DNA of 64,000 bases from an uncultured Bacteroidales bacterium (GCA_937901225.1 CALCGX010000076.1:5418-69417), one strand, 5' to 3'; shown: positions 35,177 to 43,889, counted from the first letter of the stretch. Program-made: numbers and translations. Notes: generated by a model not told the origin, from the letters alone.

Positions 35177-37921
35177 ATGAAACGTTTATTATTGTCTATA
35201 TTTGCACTCTGCTGCATGATGTCGGCTAGTGCAACGAAAGTATATATCAACCCTGGTCATGGTAGTTGGGGATCAAACTGCCGACCTATGGCAACCATCA
35301 ATTATGCTGCAGGTGATACATTGGGATTCTTCGAGTCGAATACCAACTTGTGGAAGGCATTTTTCTTAGAGGAGAAGCTTTTGGGTGCTGGCTATGGTGT
35401 AAAAATGTCACGTCGCGCATCTGGTGGTAGTGGTACTAATGAATTTAACAAAGCTCTATCTACTATCTGTACAGAGGCAGAGAACTATGGTGCAGACTAC
35501 TATATCTCTATCCACTCTAACGCTGGTCCTGAAGGCGAGATAGGTGGCGCAAATGGTAAGTTCGCCAACTACCCTGTAATTTTGTGGCGTGGTTATACTA
35601 GCAAACCTGGTGTGACTAATAGTGACAAGATGGCTAAAGCGTGTGTGACTCGTTTGTACGAGGCGTTCTGGGCTAAACCATCTACTCCTAACGGTGGTGG
35701 CGGTCCAGAGCCTACGACCTATTATTCACCAAGTAACCCACGTATCTTAGGTGACCTGGACTTCTACGATACATCTTCTACCTATGGTTACCTCGGTGCA
35801 TTGAAACATAATATACCTGGTTACTTGTCAGAGGGTTACTTCCATACTTATAGCCCAGCACGTCACCGTGCATTGAGCCCAGAGTGGTGTCGTCAAGAGG
35901 GTGTTCGCTACTTCCGTGGTATTCAAGACTATTATGGTAAGTCTGGTGAGTCTGTAGGTTATATCATGGGGTATGTTCGCTCTAAAACAGAGAAATTCTC
36001 ACACAAATACTACATTCCTTATACTGGTTCTAACGACGAGTATTTGCCACTTAATGGTGCTAAGATTGTACTTCGCAACGAGGCTAACGAGGTAATCAAG
36101 ACCAACTGCTACAACTACGTAAAACGTATGCTTAAGGATCAAGATTACTACACAACTGACCATAACTACAATGGTATCTTTGTATTCGAGAACTTAAAAC
36201 CAGGTAAATACACACTTTACGTCCACAAAACAGGATATAAAGATTTGGTAAAAGAGGTGACTGTAACTGCAGACAAGACGATCTATCCTGAAATCTTTAT
36301 GGAGAAAGGTAGTCCAAGTACCGAACCTAACGTGGCGCCAGTAGATCCAGATATCACATGGGAGTTGAATGGTGGTACAGTTCCTGGCGGTGATGTACCT
36401 ACTAACGATGTACTTTGGAACACCTTCAAACCATACTATAATACTTATTATGGTCTCAACCGTGCAGACCAACCTATTACAGCTGTTTCTACATTTGCTG
36501 CTGCAAAGATGTGCGAAATCATGACGGATGATAAGTCTGAGTACAGATGGTTGGGTAAATATATCGCAGAAGTAGCTGCTACAGCAGGCTATATCTTGAC
36601 CAATGACCCTAATGCTGAAAATATGGAGAGAGATTGGCGTTGGCATGTACATGCATTCTTCAACTGCTCCGATGGAAACCTCGCAGTAAAAACCGCTGAC
36701 TTCACTACTGCAGGTAAGCCTGAGTCATGGGGTACTGCATATCAAATCGCAACGGGTACGAGTGCAACGCTTCCATATAAGGTAGAAAGTACATATACAT
36801 TGCCTACTCCTGTGAAAGAGGGTTATATTTTTGTTGGGTGGTATGACAATCCAGAGGGTGCGGGTACAGCACTCACCTCTATTCCTGCTGGCTGGAAGGG
36901 TGCCCTATATGCTATTTGGCGTCCAGCTGATCCATCAGATGTAACATGGGTACTGAATGGTGGTAATGTAGGTAATACGCAATTACCAGAGGAAATTACT
37001 GGTTCGCCATACACCATCCCAACTCCTACACGTACGGGCTATGTCTTCCTTGGTTGGTACGACAATCCAAACGGAACAGGTACCCCACTGACCGTTCTTC
37101 CTGTAGGCTGGAAGGGTACTGTATATGCTAAATGGCGCGAAGCGATTGTGACATGGGTACTCAATGGAGGTAAGGTCGTTAAAGAATTGACTGGAGCAGA
37201 TGCAGTACAAGTACCTACTCAAGAGGAACTTTGGAGCAGCTATAAGACAGCTGCAGGAATTACCTCTCTTGGAACCTTGGAGGAGATCGCATCTAAGGGT
37301 GCAGGTCAACCACACAATAGCGCAGATACCCCTTGCGGTTGCCGTATAATTTGTGCTAAACTAACTGCTGCAGGTGTGCAAGCTGCTTTTGGTAAAGCAG
37401 AGTGGGCATGGCTCAAGGAGTATATCATGAGCGTACAAACTAGTTTGACAGATGATTTGACAGCTGCTGCATGGCGTTATGCAATCGCTGCATTCTTCTT
37501 GCAATCTATCCATGATTCATGGCCAGTATCTGAAAACTTCGCTGAGGCTGGTAAACCAGAGGCTTGGGGACCAGCATACCAAGCTGCTCATGCAGATAGT
37601 TCTGTAGGCACAACCTATGAAGAAGTGGAATTGCCAAGCAAAATTGAGGGCGAGCCTTATACGATTCCTACTCCTACCAAAGATGGTGATACTTTCCTTG
37701 GTTGGTATGATAATGCACTGGGCACAGGTACTGCTCTCACTGTATTGCCAGTAGGTTACGATGGTACTATATATGCTATATGGGAATCAAATATAAGTAC
37801 AGGTGTGGATCATATGCACTTAGGCGGAAGTTCTGTACAAAAGATTCTTCACAATGGTCAAATCCTTATCCTTCGTGATGGCAAGACCTACAATATGATG
37901 GGACAAATCGTTGAGAATTGA
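35177..37921 (+). CDS. Exported N-acetylmuramoyl-L-alanine amidase with split B-repeat modules
   Basis: A 914-residue exported protein. Signal peptide, then Amidase_3 with the complete site ('YINPGHGSWG', 'FFESNTNLW', 'ISIHSNAG', 'GYLSEGYFH'; up to about residue 260), a CarboxypepD_reg-like domain ('NGIFVFENLKPGKYTLYV'), then from about 392 to 868 a split module, one short uninterrupted B-repeat ('VTWVLNGGNVGN' to 'GTVYAKW'), and a second split module. It ends 'NMMGQIVEN', a shortened version of the tail in its relatives. The module is shared with the two GHL10 proteins, tying amidase and glycosidase into one system. Substrate (peptidoglycan) is inferred from the family. Confidence 0.88.
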   Translation: MKRLLLSIFALCCMMSASATKVYINPGHGSWGSNCRPMATINYAAGDTLGFFESNTNLWKAFFLEEKLLGAGYGVKMSRRASGGSGTNEFNKALSTICTEAENYGADYYISIHSNAGPEGEIGGANGKFANYPVILWRGYTSKPGVTNSDKMAKACVTRLYEAFWAKPSTPNGGGGPEPTTYYSPSNPRILGDLDFYDTSSTYGYLGALKHNIPGYLSEGYFHTYSPARHRALSPEWCRQEGVRYFRGIQDYYGKSGESVGYIMGYVRSKTEKFSHKYYIPYTGSNDEYLPLNGAKIVLRNEANEVIKTNCYNYVKRMLKDQDYYTTDHNYNGIFVFENLKPGKYTLYVHKTGYKDLVKEVTVTADKTIYPEIFMEKGSPSTEPNVAPVDPDITWELNGGTVPGGDVPTNDVLWNTFKPYYNTYYGLNRADQPITAVSTFAAAKMCEIMTDDKSEYRWLGKYIAEVAATAGYILTNDPNAENMERDWRWHVHAFFNCSDGNLAVKTADFTTAGKPESWGTAYQIATGTSATLPYKVESTYTLPTPVKEGYIFVGWYDNPEGAGTALTSIPAGWKGALYAIWRPADPSDVTWVLNGGNVGNTQLPEEITGSPYTIPTPTRTGYVFLGWYDNPNGTGTPLTVLPVGWKGTVYAKWREAIVTWVLNGGKVVKELTGADAVQVPTQEELWSSYKTAAGITSLGTLEEIASKGAGQPHNSADTPCGCRIICAKLTAAGVQAAFGKAEWAWLKEYIMSVQTSLTDDLTAAAWRYAIAAFFLQSIHDSWPVSENFAEAGKPEAWGPAYQAAHADSSVGTTYEEVELPSKIEGEPYTIPTPTKDGDTFLGWYDNALGTGTALTVLPVGYDGTIYAIWESNISTGVDHMHLGGSSVQKILHNGQILILRDGKTYNMMGQIVEN

Positions 37922-37943
37922 GAATTTTGAATTAAGAATAAAG

Positions 37944-37980
37944 AATAAGCGTGGGCTAAAAGTCCACGCTTATTTTTTAT
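37944..37980 (+). terminator. Terminator after the second amidase
   Basis: Stem AATAAGCGTGG/CCACGCTTATT extended by three pairs, 3-nt loop, then six T. Confidence 0.85.
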
Positions 37981-38044
37981 CTTATCCCAAAATCGCCTAT
38001 TGGTAAAGGGAGGAGTATTAGATGCCTAGCCTATAAAGGCACAG

Positions 38045-40366
38045 CTAAAGATTGGCAGAATGGGATAGGTATTCGTGCATGGATTGAGCCGCCTTACGTC
38101 CATCAGACATTGCGAGGATGACTGTAGCGCCTCCGCGAACAATATCTCCACCAGCAAATAAAGTAGGAATAGAGGATTGCATATTGTCACCAACGACAAT
38201 GGTTCCACGCTTGGAAATCTCTAAACCTGCTACAGTAGATGGAATCAATGGATTTGGGGACACACCCACAGACACAATGACTTCGTCCACAGGAATAGTG
38301 ATAGTTTGTCCTTCAAGCGCCACAGGCGAACGACGTCCTGATTCATCGGGTTCGCCCAATGTCATGACTTGCAAAACCGCCTCTTTGACGCGACCATTCT
38401 CATCTGCATGGTATTCAATCGGATTGTGCAATGTCAAGAACTCAATACCTTCTTCCTTGGCATGGCGCACTTCCTCAATGCGAGCGGGCATCTCCTCCTC
38501 GCTACGACGATAGATAATCATAGCACGCTCTGCACCTAAACGTTTAGCCGTACGAACAGCATCCATAGCCGTATTTCCACCACCTATGACAGCCACATTT
38601 TTAGCGCGCAAAACAGGAGTATCGGATTCTTCGGATGAAGCATCCATCAGATTGACACGCGTCAAGTATTCGTTGCAAGATAATACACCATTGAGATTTT
38701 CTCCTGGAATACCCATGAACCGAGGTAATCCCGCACCACTACCAACAAAAATACCTTGATACCCTTCGGCTTTTAGATCATCAATTGTGAGCGTTTTACC
38801 GATGATAACATCTGTTTTGAAATCTACTCCTAGTTGACGCAGACCTTCTATCTCTTGATCCACTACGCTATTAGGAAGACGGAACTCAGGAATACCATAC
38901 TTGAGTACACCACCTATCTCATGCAATGCTTCGAAAACGGTGACTGTATAACCCAACTTGGCCATATCTCCTGCGAAAGCAAGTCCAGCAGGTCCGCTAC
39001 CAACAACAGCTATTCGCTTTGCGTTGGTGGTATTAGGTTGTTGGCTTGTCTTGCTTACATTGGTGTCTAAAGCATATGCATTGTCTGCTACAAAGCGCTC
39101 CAGATAGCCAATAGCTACAGGTTCGTGTCCCATCTTGATGTGAATACACTGTGCTTCGCATTGCTTCTCTTGCGGACAAACACGTCCACAAACAGCAGGA
39201 AGCGTGCTGCTTTGTTTGATGACTTCAGATGCTGCTAAGATATTGCCCAGTTCCAATTGTTTGATAAAACCAGGAATATTGATATTGACAGGACATCCTT
39301 GTACACAAGTTGGTTTCTTGCAATCCAAACAACGATGTGCCTCTGTGACGGCTTGTTCGAACGTAAGACCTTGGTTTACTTCGCTTCGCAAGGATTTAAC
39401 ACGCTCCTCTGCTGGCAGTTCGTTCATTTTTACTCGAGGAATAGCGACGCGCTGCTTAGCAGTTAGAACAACCTCATTTATAATTGGTTGCTCGCTTGCT
39501 ACATTCGAAACGATTGGTTGATGGGTTGCAGGAAATGATGTTGAGCTATGTGTAGAAGCGTTGGAATAAGCAATCGTTTCTTCATTTTTATACGAACGAA
39601 GACGTGTGAGCATCTCGTCGAAATCTACTTGATGGGCATCAAACTCTGGACCATCTACACAAACAAATTTGGTCTTTCCTCCCACGGTCACGCGACATGC
39701 TCCGCACATTCCCGTACCATCCACCATGATGGTATTGAGGCTAGCATCTGTAGGGATATTGTATTGTTTTGTGGTCAATGCCACAAATTTCATCATAATC
39801 GCAGGACCGATCGTGATGCATTTATCCACCTTTTCGCGCAAGATCACCTGCTCTACCCCATTGGTTACCAGACCTTTTTGTCCGAGCGAACCGTCATCGG
39901 TCATAATGATCAGTTCATCAGAAACAGCAGCTAATTGTTCTCGAAGAATGATGAGTTCAGCTGTACGAGCAGCTAAAATAGTTATAACACGATTGTCCGC
40001 TTGCTTAAGTGCTTGAGCAATCGGTAGCATAGGAGCAGCTCCAACGCCTCCACAAGCGCAAACGACTGTACCAAAATTTTTGATTTCTGTTGCCTTTCCC
40101 AGAGGACCTACGACATCTGCCAATTTATCCCCCACATTCATAGCACATAATTTGCTAGAAGATAGTCCAATACGTTGCACTACCAAGGTGATTGTTCCTT
40201 CTTCGGGGTTTGCATCAGCAATGGTAAGTGGCATACGTTCGCCATGCGCATCTGTTCGTACTATTACAAAGTGACCTGCACGACGACTTTTGGCTATCAA
40301 AGGTGCTTTGATAACAAACTCTGCTACATTCTCAGAAAAGAATTGTTTGGATACAATCGTATTCAT
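38045..40366 (-). CDS. Fused NfnAB/GltD-like flavin oxidoreductase
   Basis: A 773-residue fusion. Residues 1 to about 270 are a ferredoxin-NADP reductase-like subunit (FAD 'RMPLTIADA', NAD site 'CACGGVGAAPMLPIA', [2Fe-2S] cysteines in 'GTGMCGACRV' and 'FVCVDG'). Residues about 310-773 are a glutamate-synthase small-subunit-like part: [4Fe-4S] cysteines ('RCLDCKKPTCVQGCP', 'CGRVCPQEKQCEAQC'), FAD 'VVGSGPAGLAFAGD', NADPH 'VIGGGNTAMDAV'. This arrangement equals NfnA+NfnB (NADH-dependent ferredoxin:NADP oxidoreductase) or sulfide dehydrogenase fused in one chain; many databases name it NADPH-dependent glutamate synthase. No GltB large subunit is nearby, which favours an Nfn-like electron-bifurcating role. 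It is the last gene of the pyrE operon. Confidence 0.88.
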   Translation of the reverse strand: MNTIVSKQFFSENVAEFVIKAPLIAKSRRAGHFVIVRTDAHGERMPLTIADANPEEGTITLVVQRIGLSSSKLCAMNVGDKLADVVGPLGKATEIKNFGTVVCACGGVGAAPMLPIAQALKQADNRVITILAARTAELIILREQLAAVSDELIIMTDDGSLGQKGLVTNGVEQVILREKVDKCITIGPAIMMKFVALTTKQYNIPTDASLNTIMVDGTGMCGACRVTVGGKTKFVCVDGPEFDAHQVDFDEMLTRLRSYKNEETIAYSNASTHSSTSFPATHQPIVSNVASEQPIINEVVLTAKQRVAIPRVKMNELPAEERVKSLRSEVNQGLTFEQAVTEAHRCLDCKKPTCVQGCPVNINIPGFIKQLELGNILAASEVIKQSSTLPAVCGRVCPQEKQCEAQCIHIKMGHEPVAIGYLERFVADNAYALDTNVSKTSQQPNTTNAKRIAVVGSGPAGLAFAGDMAKLGYTVTVFEALHEIGGVLKYGIPEFRLPNSVVDQEIEGLRQLGVDFKTDVIIGKTLTIDDLKAEGYQGIFVGSGAGLPRFMGIPGENLNGVLSCNEYLTRVNLMDASSEESDTPVLRAKNVAVIGGGNTAMDAVRTAKRLGAERAMIIYRRSEEEMPARIEEVRHAKEEGIEFLTLHNPIEYHADENGRVKEAVLQVMTLGEPDESGRRSPVALEGQTITIPVDEVIVSVGVSPNPLIPSTVAGLEISKRGTIVVGDNMQSSIPTLFAGGDIVRGGATVILAMSDGRKAAQSMHEYLSHSANL

Positions 40367-40395
40367 ACGCTGAGAAAATATATCCTCATCGAGGA

Positions 40396-41274
40396 TTAGA
40401 AATATTTAGTTTCTGTGCCAGTAATACTGGTGAGTAAGTTGTTAGCTAATCGGCTAGCGCCAAAACGGAAAGACTCGTTGTTGAGCCACTCTTGGCCAAG
40501 AATCTCTTTCACAAGCGTATAGTGCTGAACAGCTTCCTCGGTTGTACTTACACCACCTGCAGGCTTGTAGCATACTTTCTTACCAGTTTTTGCGTGCCAA
40601 TCTTTGATAGCAGTACACATGATATATGTAGCTTCTGGAGTAGCGTTAACAGCAATTTTTCCAGTAGAAGTTTTGATAAAATCAGCTCCTGCAGCCATGG
40701 CGAGGATAGAAGCCTTGTAGATGTTTTCCGCCGTTTTGAGTGCACCTGTTTCAAGAATAACTTTGAGATGTGCATCCTTGATGGCTGCTTTGATTTCAGA
40801 AATCTCATCGCATACCTCTTGGTAGTTGCCCTCAAGGAATTTTCCGATTGAAATAACGATATCTATCTCAGTTGCACCAGCAGCCACAGCCATAGCAGCC
40901 TCTGCGATTTTCACCTCAATAAATGTTTGTGAAGCAGGAAAACCAGCGGCTACCGCAGCTATACCAATAGGCTCTGTGAGGGTGTCTGCTGCAGTTTGTA
41001 CCAATGCTGGGTACACACACATTGCTGCCACGTTTGGCACGCCAGGAAAATGGTCTTCAAACTCATTCACGCGTTGTGCCATGGTCTCTACCTTTTCGGT
41101 AGTATCCTCACCATTGAGTGTGGTCAAGTCGATTGAGTGGAGACATTGTTTCCATACTTCGACGTTGTTATTTTCATCAAAATGTTTCGCTAAGATATCT
41201 TCTACCGCAGTTTTTACGCTTTCATCTGTAAGCGTACAAGGATACGCTGCAAAAAGAGCTTCTAATTGGTTCAT
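40396..41274 (-). CDS. deoC: Deoxyribose-phosphate aldolase
   Basis: A 292-residue class I aldolase splitting 2-deoxyribose 5-phosphate to glyceraldehyde 3-phosphate and acetaldehyde. 'IDIVISIGKFLEG', 'VILETGAL', and the Schiff-base lysine in 'ADFIKTSTGK' followed by 'CYKPAGGVST' are diagnostic. It belongs to the longer DeoC branch. Placed 29 bp before the Nfn-like gene and 26 bp after psd. Confidence 0.94.
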   Translation of the reverse strand: MNQLEALFAAYPCTLTDESVKTAVEDILAKHFDENNNVEVWKQCLHSIDLTTLNGEDTTEKVETMAQRVNEFEDHFPGVPNVAAMCVYPALVQTAADTLTEPIGIAAVAAGFPASQTFIEVKIAEAAMAVAAGATEIDIVISIGKFLEGNYQEVCDEISEIKAAIKDAHLKVILETGALKTAENIYKASILAMAAGADFIKTSTGKIAVNATPEATYIMCTAIKDWHAKTGKKVCYKPAGGVSTTEEAVQHYTLVKEILGQEWLNNESFRFGASRLANNLLTSITGTETKYF

Positions 41275-41300
41275 AATAATTTGCTGTTAAATGGTTGATA

Positions 41301-41984
41301 TTATGAGTTGATTCTTCCTATGATGGTTTCATTACCGCGAACGTGTTCGCCCATTGCAACAAAAATTTCGGTGTCAAGTGGCAAATACATATCTACGCGC
41401 GAACCAAATTTGATAAATCCAAGATGCTCGTTACGATGTGCTTGTTTACCTGCTTTTGCATAAGTCACAATACGACGTGCCATAGCTCCTGCTATTTGAC
41501 GCACAGCCACTTGAACTTTGTTAGGTGTCTCAATTACTACTAAAGAACGTTCGTTCTCTGTGCTTGATTTAGGCAACCATGCCCCTTGATGACGTCCTTT
41601 TTGGTGCTGAGAAACCAACACATCACCTTCAATAGGATACCAATTGGCATGCACATTGAATGGTGACATGAAAATACTCACTTGTAGGCGTTTTTCGTGG
41701 AAATACTCATTCTCCTCAGTAGGTTCGATCACTACCACACGTCCATCAGCAGGCGCGATGAGGAAATTAGGATCATCGACCTCTAATACGCGCACAGGAT
41801 TGCGGAAAAAATAAGTAACAAATACTAATAAAGCTGCTGAAAGCAACAATGTGATTGCGAATATCCAATTGGATGCCACAAAGAGGTAGATAGGTACATT
41901 GATTGCAAAAATCAAAAATGTAAGTCCTACGATAATGTTTCTTCCTTCGCGGTGAATACGAAGATTACGTTTTTTCTTTCCCAT
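41301..41984 (-). CDS. psd: Phosphatidylserine decarboxylase, short (PSD-A) type
   Basis: A 227-residue membrane proenzyme that makes phosphatidylethanolamine from phosphatidylserine. Two N-terminal hydrophobic segments, then 'FFRNPVR', 'APADGRVVVIEP', 'FMSPFNVHANWYPIEG' and the self-cleavage site in 'KFGSRVDMYLP', where Ser becomes the pyruvoyl group. Length fits the short archaeal/Bacteroidetes class. pssA is not in the window. Confidence 0.94.
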   Translation of the reverse strand: MGKKKRNLRIHREGRNIIVGLTFLIFAINVPIYLFVASNWIFAITLLLSAALLVFVTYFFRNPVRVLEVDDPNFLIAPADGRVVVIEPTEENEYFHEKRLQVSIFMSPFNVHANWYPIEGDVLVSQHQKGRHQGAWLPKSSTENERSLVVIETPNKVQVAVRQIAGAMARRIVTYAKAGKQAHRNEHLGFIKFGSRVDMYLPLDTEIFVAMGEHVRGNETIIGRINS

Positions 41985-41986
41985 GA

Positions 41987-42415
41987 TTATAATTGGTTAT
42001 AAGGTATTTGACATAACATATCTATTGCTTGATCAAGACCGAGTTGCATTTTCTTGTCAAACATCATCTTAAACATAATAGGCATATCCGTTTTGATCGT
42101 GATACGGATGCGAGTATCTAATTCTGCCACTTGCTTCAATTGAATCCAAACATTGAATGGAATAGGCAGGTCTTCAGCTCCAAATTTGATGGTTTTGTAT
42201 TCTTCCTTTTCCACTATAGCAATGGCTATTTTTTGCCCCAACCCTTCTACTTTCATGCGGATTCGATCGGGACTAACCTCCATATCCTTGATCTTATCTT
42301 GAGGGATAACATCACGAAAGTGATTGATATTCTCTAGATTGCTCAGTACAGCAAAAACTGTACTATCATTAGCAGGTATTTGACCTATTTTACTTTCGTA
42401 TTTGATTTCTGCCAT
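41987..42415 (-). CDS. SRPBCC-family protein
   Basis: A 142-residue START/polyketide-cyclase-like protein: beta-rich, with 'YESKIGQIPANDSTVFAVLS' opening and an amphipathic C-terminal helix. Such folds bind hydrophobic ligands; the function is not known. It lies 2-3 bp from pyrE upstream and psd downstream, so it is tightly cotranslated with them; a lipid-related role is only a guess from psd. Confidence 0.75.
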   Translation of the reverse strand: MAEIKYESKIGQIPANDSTVFAVLSNLENINHFRDVIPQDKIKDMEVSPDRIRMKVEGLGQKIAIAIVEKEEYKTIKFGAEDLPIPFNVWIQLKQVAELDTRIRITIKTDMPIMFKMMFDKKMQLGLDQAIDMLCQIPYNQL

Positions 42416-42418
42416 AAC

Positions 42419-43051
42419 TTATTTGCTCCATTTAGAAGGGTTGTGTTGCCATTGATGGATCGCTTTGCTTTGTTCTGCATCAATAAATGACATATTCTCT
42501 GCATGGTGCAAAACTACATCCAAATTAGTCAATGCAATTAAGTCAACTTCGGCTTTTTGCAGTTTTTTAGCAGTAGCAGGGAAAGCATAGTCAAAAATGG
42601 TAACAATACCCAAAACATTGCAGCCATTATTGCGCAAAGCTTCCACTACCTTCAAGCAATTAGTGCCTATATTGACTTGATTTTCAATAATTACCACATT
42701 TTGGCGAGGACGCAAATCGCCTTCTATTTGATTTTCCAATCCATGATCTTTTGGAGTGGGATGTACGTACACAAATGGCAAACTGAGTTGCTCTGCAACT
42801 AGTACTCCGTGTGCAATGGCATTAGTAGCTACACCTGCTATCACATCTGCGTCAGGGTACATTTCCGCAATGGTACGTGCCAACTCAATACGCACAAAAT
42901 CACGGATCTTGGGATAGGATAATATCTTGCGATCATCGCAATATACGGGTGCATACCAACCATTGGCCCACTTAAATGGGTTACTAAGCTGGAACTTGAA
43001 GGCCTTTAGTTGCAGCATTTTGATTGCCGTTAGGTTTTGTAGAACACTCAT
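42419..43051 (-). CDS. pyrE: Orotate phosphoribosyltransferase, atypical PRPP motif
   Basis: A 210-residue type I phosphoribosyltransferase. 'LLQLKAFKFQ..PFKWANGWYAPVYCDDR'-type text, 'VIAGVATNAIAHG' and 'PKDHGLENQIEG' (catalytic loop) identify PyrE, which adds PRPP to orotate in UMP synthesis. The PRPP-binding motif is unusual: residues 123-131 read E-N-Q-V-N-I-G-T-N where the family has an acidic pair and T/S-T/A-G. Either it tolerates the change or has a different role. First gene of the operon. Confidence 0.88.
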   Translation of the reverse strand: MSVLQNLTAIKMLQLKAFKFQLSNPFKWANGWYAPVYCDDRKILSYPKIRDFVRIELARTIAEMYPDADVIAGVATNAIAHGVLVAEQLSLPFVYVHPTPKDHGLENQIEGDLRPRQNVVIIENQVNIGTNCLKVVEALRNNGCNVLGIVTIFDYAFPATAKKLQKAEVDLIALTNLDVVLHHAENMSFIDAEQSKAIHQWQHNPSKWSK

Positions 43052-43110
43052 ATTGCAAATATTAATGGTTGTTTTTATTAAAAAATCTTCGCATTATGCC
43101 AAAATTCGGA

Positions 43111-43142
43111 CAAAGGTACTATTTTTTTTGCACGTGTGCAAG
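43111..43142 (-). promoter_or_regulatory. Promoter of the pyrE operon
   Basis: Minus-strand -7 box TACCTTTG (43111-43118), 20-bp spacer, weak -33 CTTG (43139-43142). Confidence 0.65.
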
Positions 43143-43159
43143 AGAATGTGTAAAAAATG

Positions 43160-43187
43160 TATTTTTTAAAACCAATTTCGTGGTTAA
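43160..43187 (-). terminator. Weak terminator after the sirtuin gene
   Basis: Minus-strand AACCA/TGGTT stem (43181-43185 with 43170-43174), 6-nt loop, then T/A-rich sequence immediately after the stop codon. Confidence 0.35.
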
Positions 43188-43889
43188 TTATTGATAGGTT
43201 AGGATGAGTTTATCCACGAGTTCAGGTACGCCGATGGAGGCGGGATGTTGGAGATGGAAGGCACGATTGGTGTATATGCCCAATTCGGGTTGGTTGGGGT
43301 CAATGACGATAATCTTGGCATGAGTTGGGGCATAATGCAACAAAGATGCTGCGGGATAGACATTGAGCGAGGTACCTACCACGATAAGGATGTCCGCTTG
43401 GCTAGCCACTTCGCAAGCCAACGGGAAATATGGTACATCTTCGCCAAAGAAGACCACATAAGGGCGCAGAAGTGAGCCGTCGGGATGGCGGTCGCCATAG
43501 TGTTGTTCCCATCCGTCTAAGTCAATGGTGGCTAGTTGGTTAGTTTCAGAGCGAAGCTTGGTGATTTCGCCGTGGAGGTGAATGACATCATGGCTACCCG
43601 CCCGCTCGTGGAGGTTGTCGATGTTTTGGGTGATGACTTGGGTATCAGGAAAGACTTCTTGCAGGCGTGCAATGGCGTAGTGAGCTGCATTGGGTTGGGC
43701 TGCGAGAGCTTCACGGCGTCGCATGTTGTAGAACTCTACACAGAGTTGGGGATTCTTGAGCCATGCATCGTGGGTGCATACATCTTCTATGCGGTAGCGG
43801 TCCCACATGCCGTCAGAACCACGAAAAGTACCTAATCCGCTCTCTGCGGATACGCCTGCTCCTGTAAAAACAACGATTTTCTTAGTCAT
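43188..43889 (-). CDS. Sir2-family NAD-dependent deacylase (zinc-free)
   Basis: A 233-residue sirtuin. NAD-site motifs 'FTGAGVSAESGLGTFRG' and 'ITQNIDNLHERAGS', and the catalytic His in 'VIHLHGEI' are intact. The four zinc cysteines that normally follow are absent: the region runs 'LRSETNQLATIDLDGW...'. Zinc-free sirtuins are known in Bacteroidetes. It removes acyl groups from lysines, or could be a macrodomain-type or ADP-ribosyl-related sirtuin. It is transcribed alone between the pyrE operon and the defence island. Confidence 0.85.
   Translation of the reverse strand: MTKKIVVFTGAGVSAESGLGTFRGSDGMWDRYRIEDVCTHDAWLKNPQLCVEFYNMRRREALAAQPNAAHYAIARLQEVFPDTQVITQNIDNLHERAGSHDVIHLHGEITKLRSETNQLATIDLDGWEQHYGDRHPDGSLLRPYVVFFGEDVPYFPLACEVASQADILIVVGTSLNVYPAASLLHYAPTHAKIIVIDPNQPELGIYTNRAFHLQHPASIGVPELVDKLILTYQ

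Noticed and set aside
38045..40366. Two separate genes (FNR-like and GltD-like)
   Set aside because: The frame is continuous across the junction without stop or internal start signal; a true fusion is the simplest reading.
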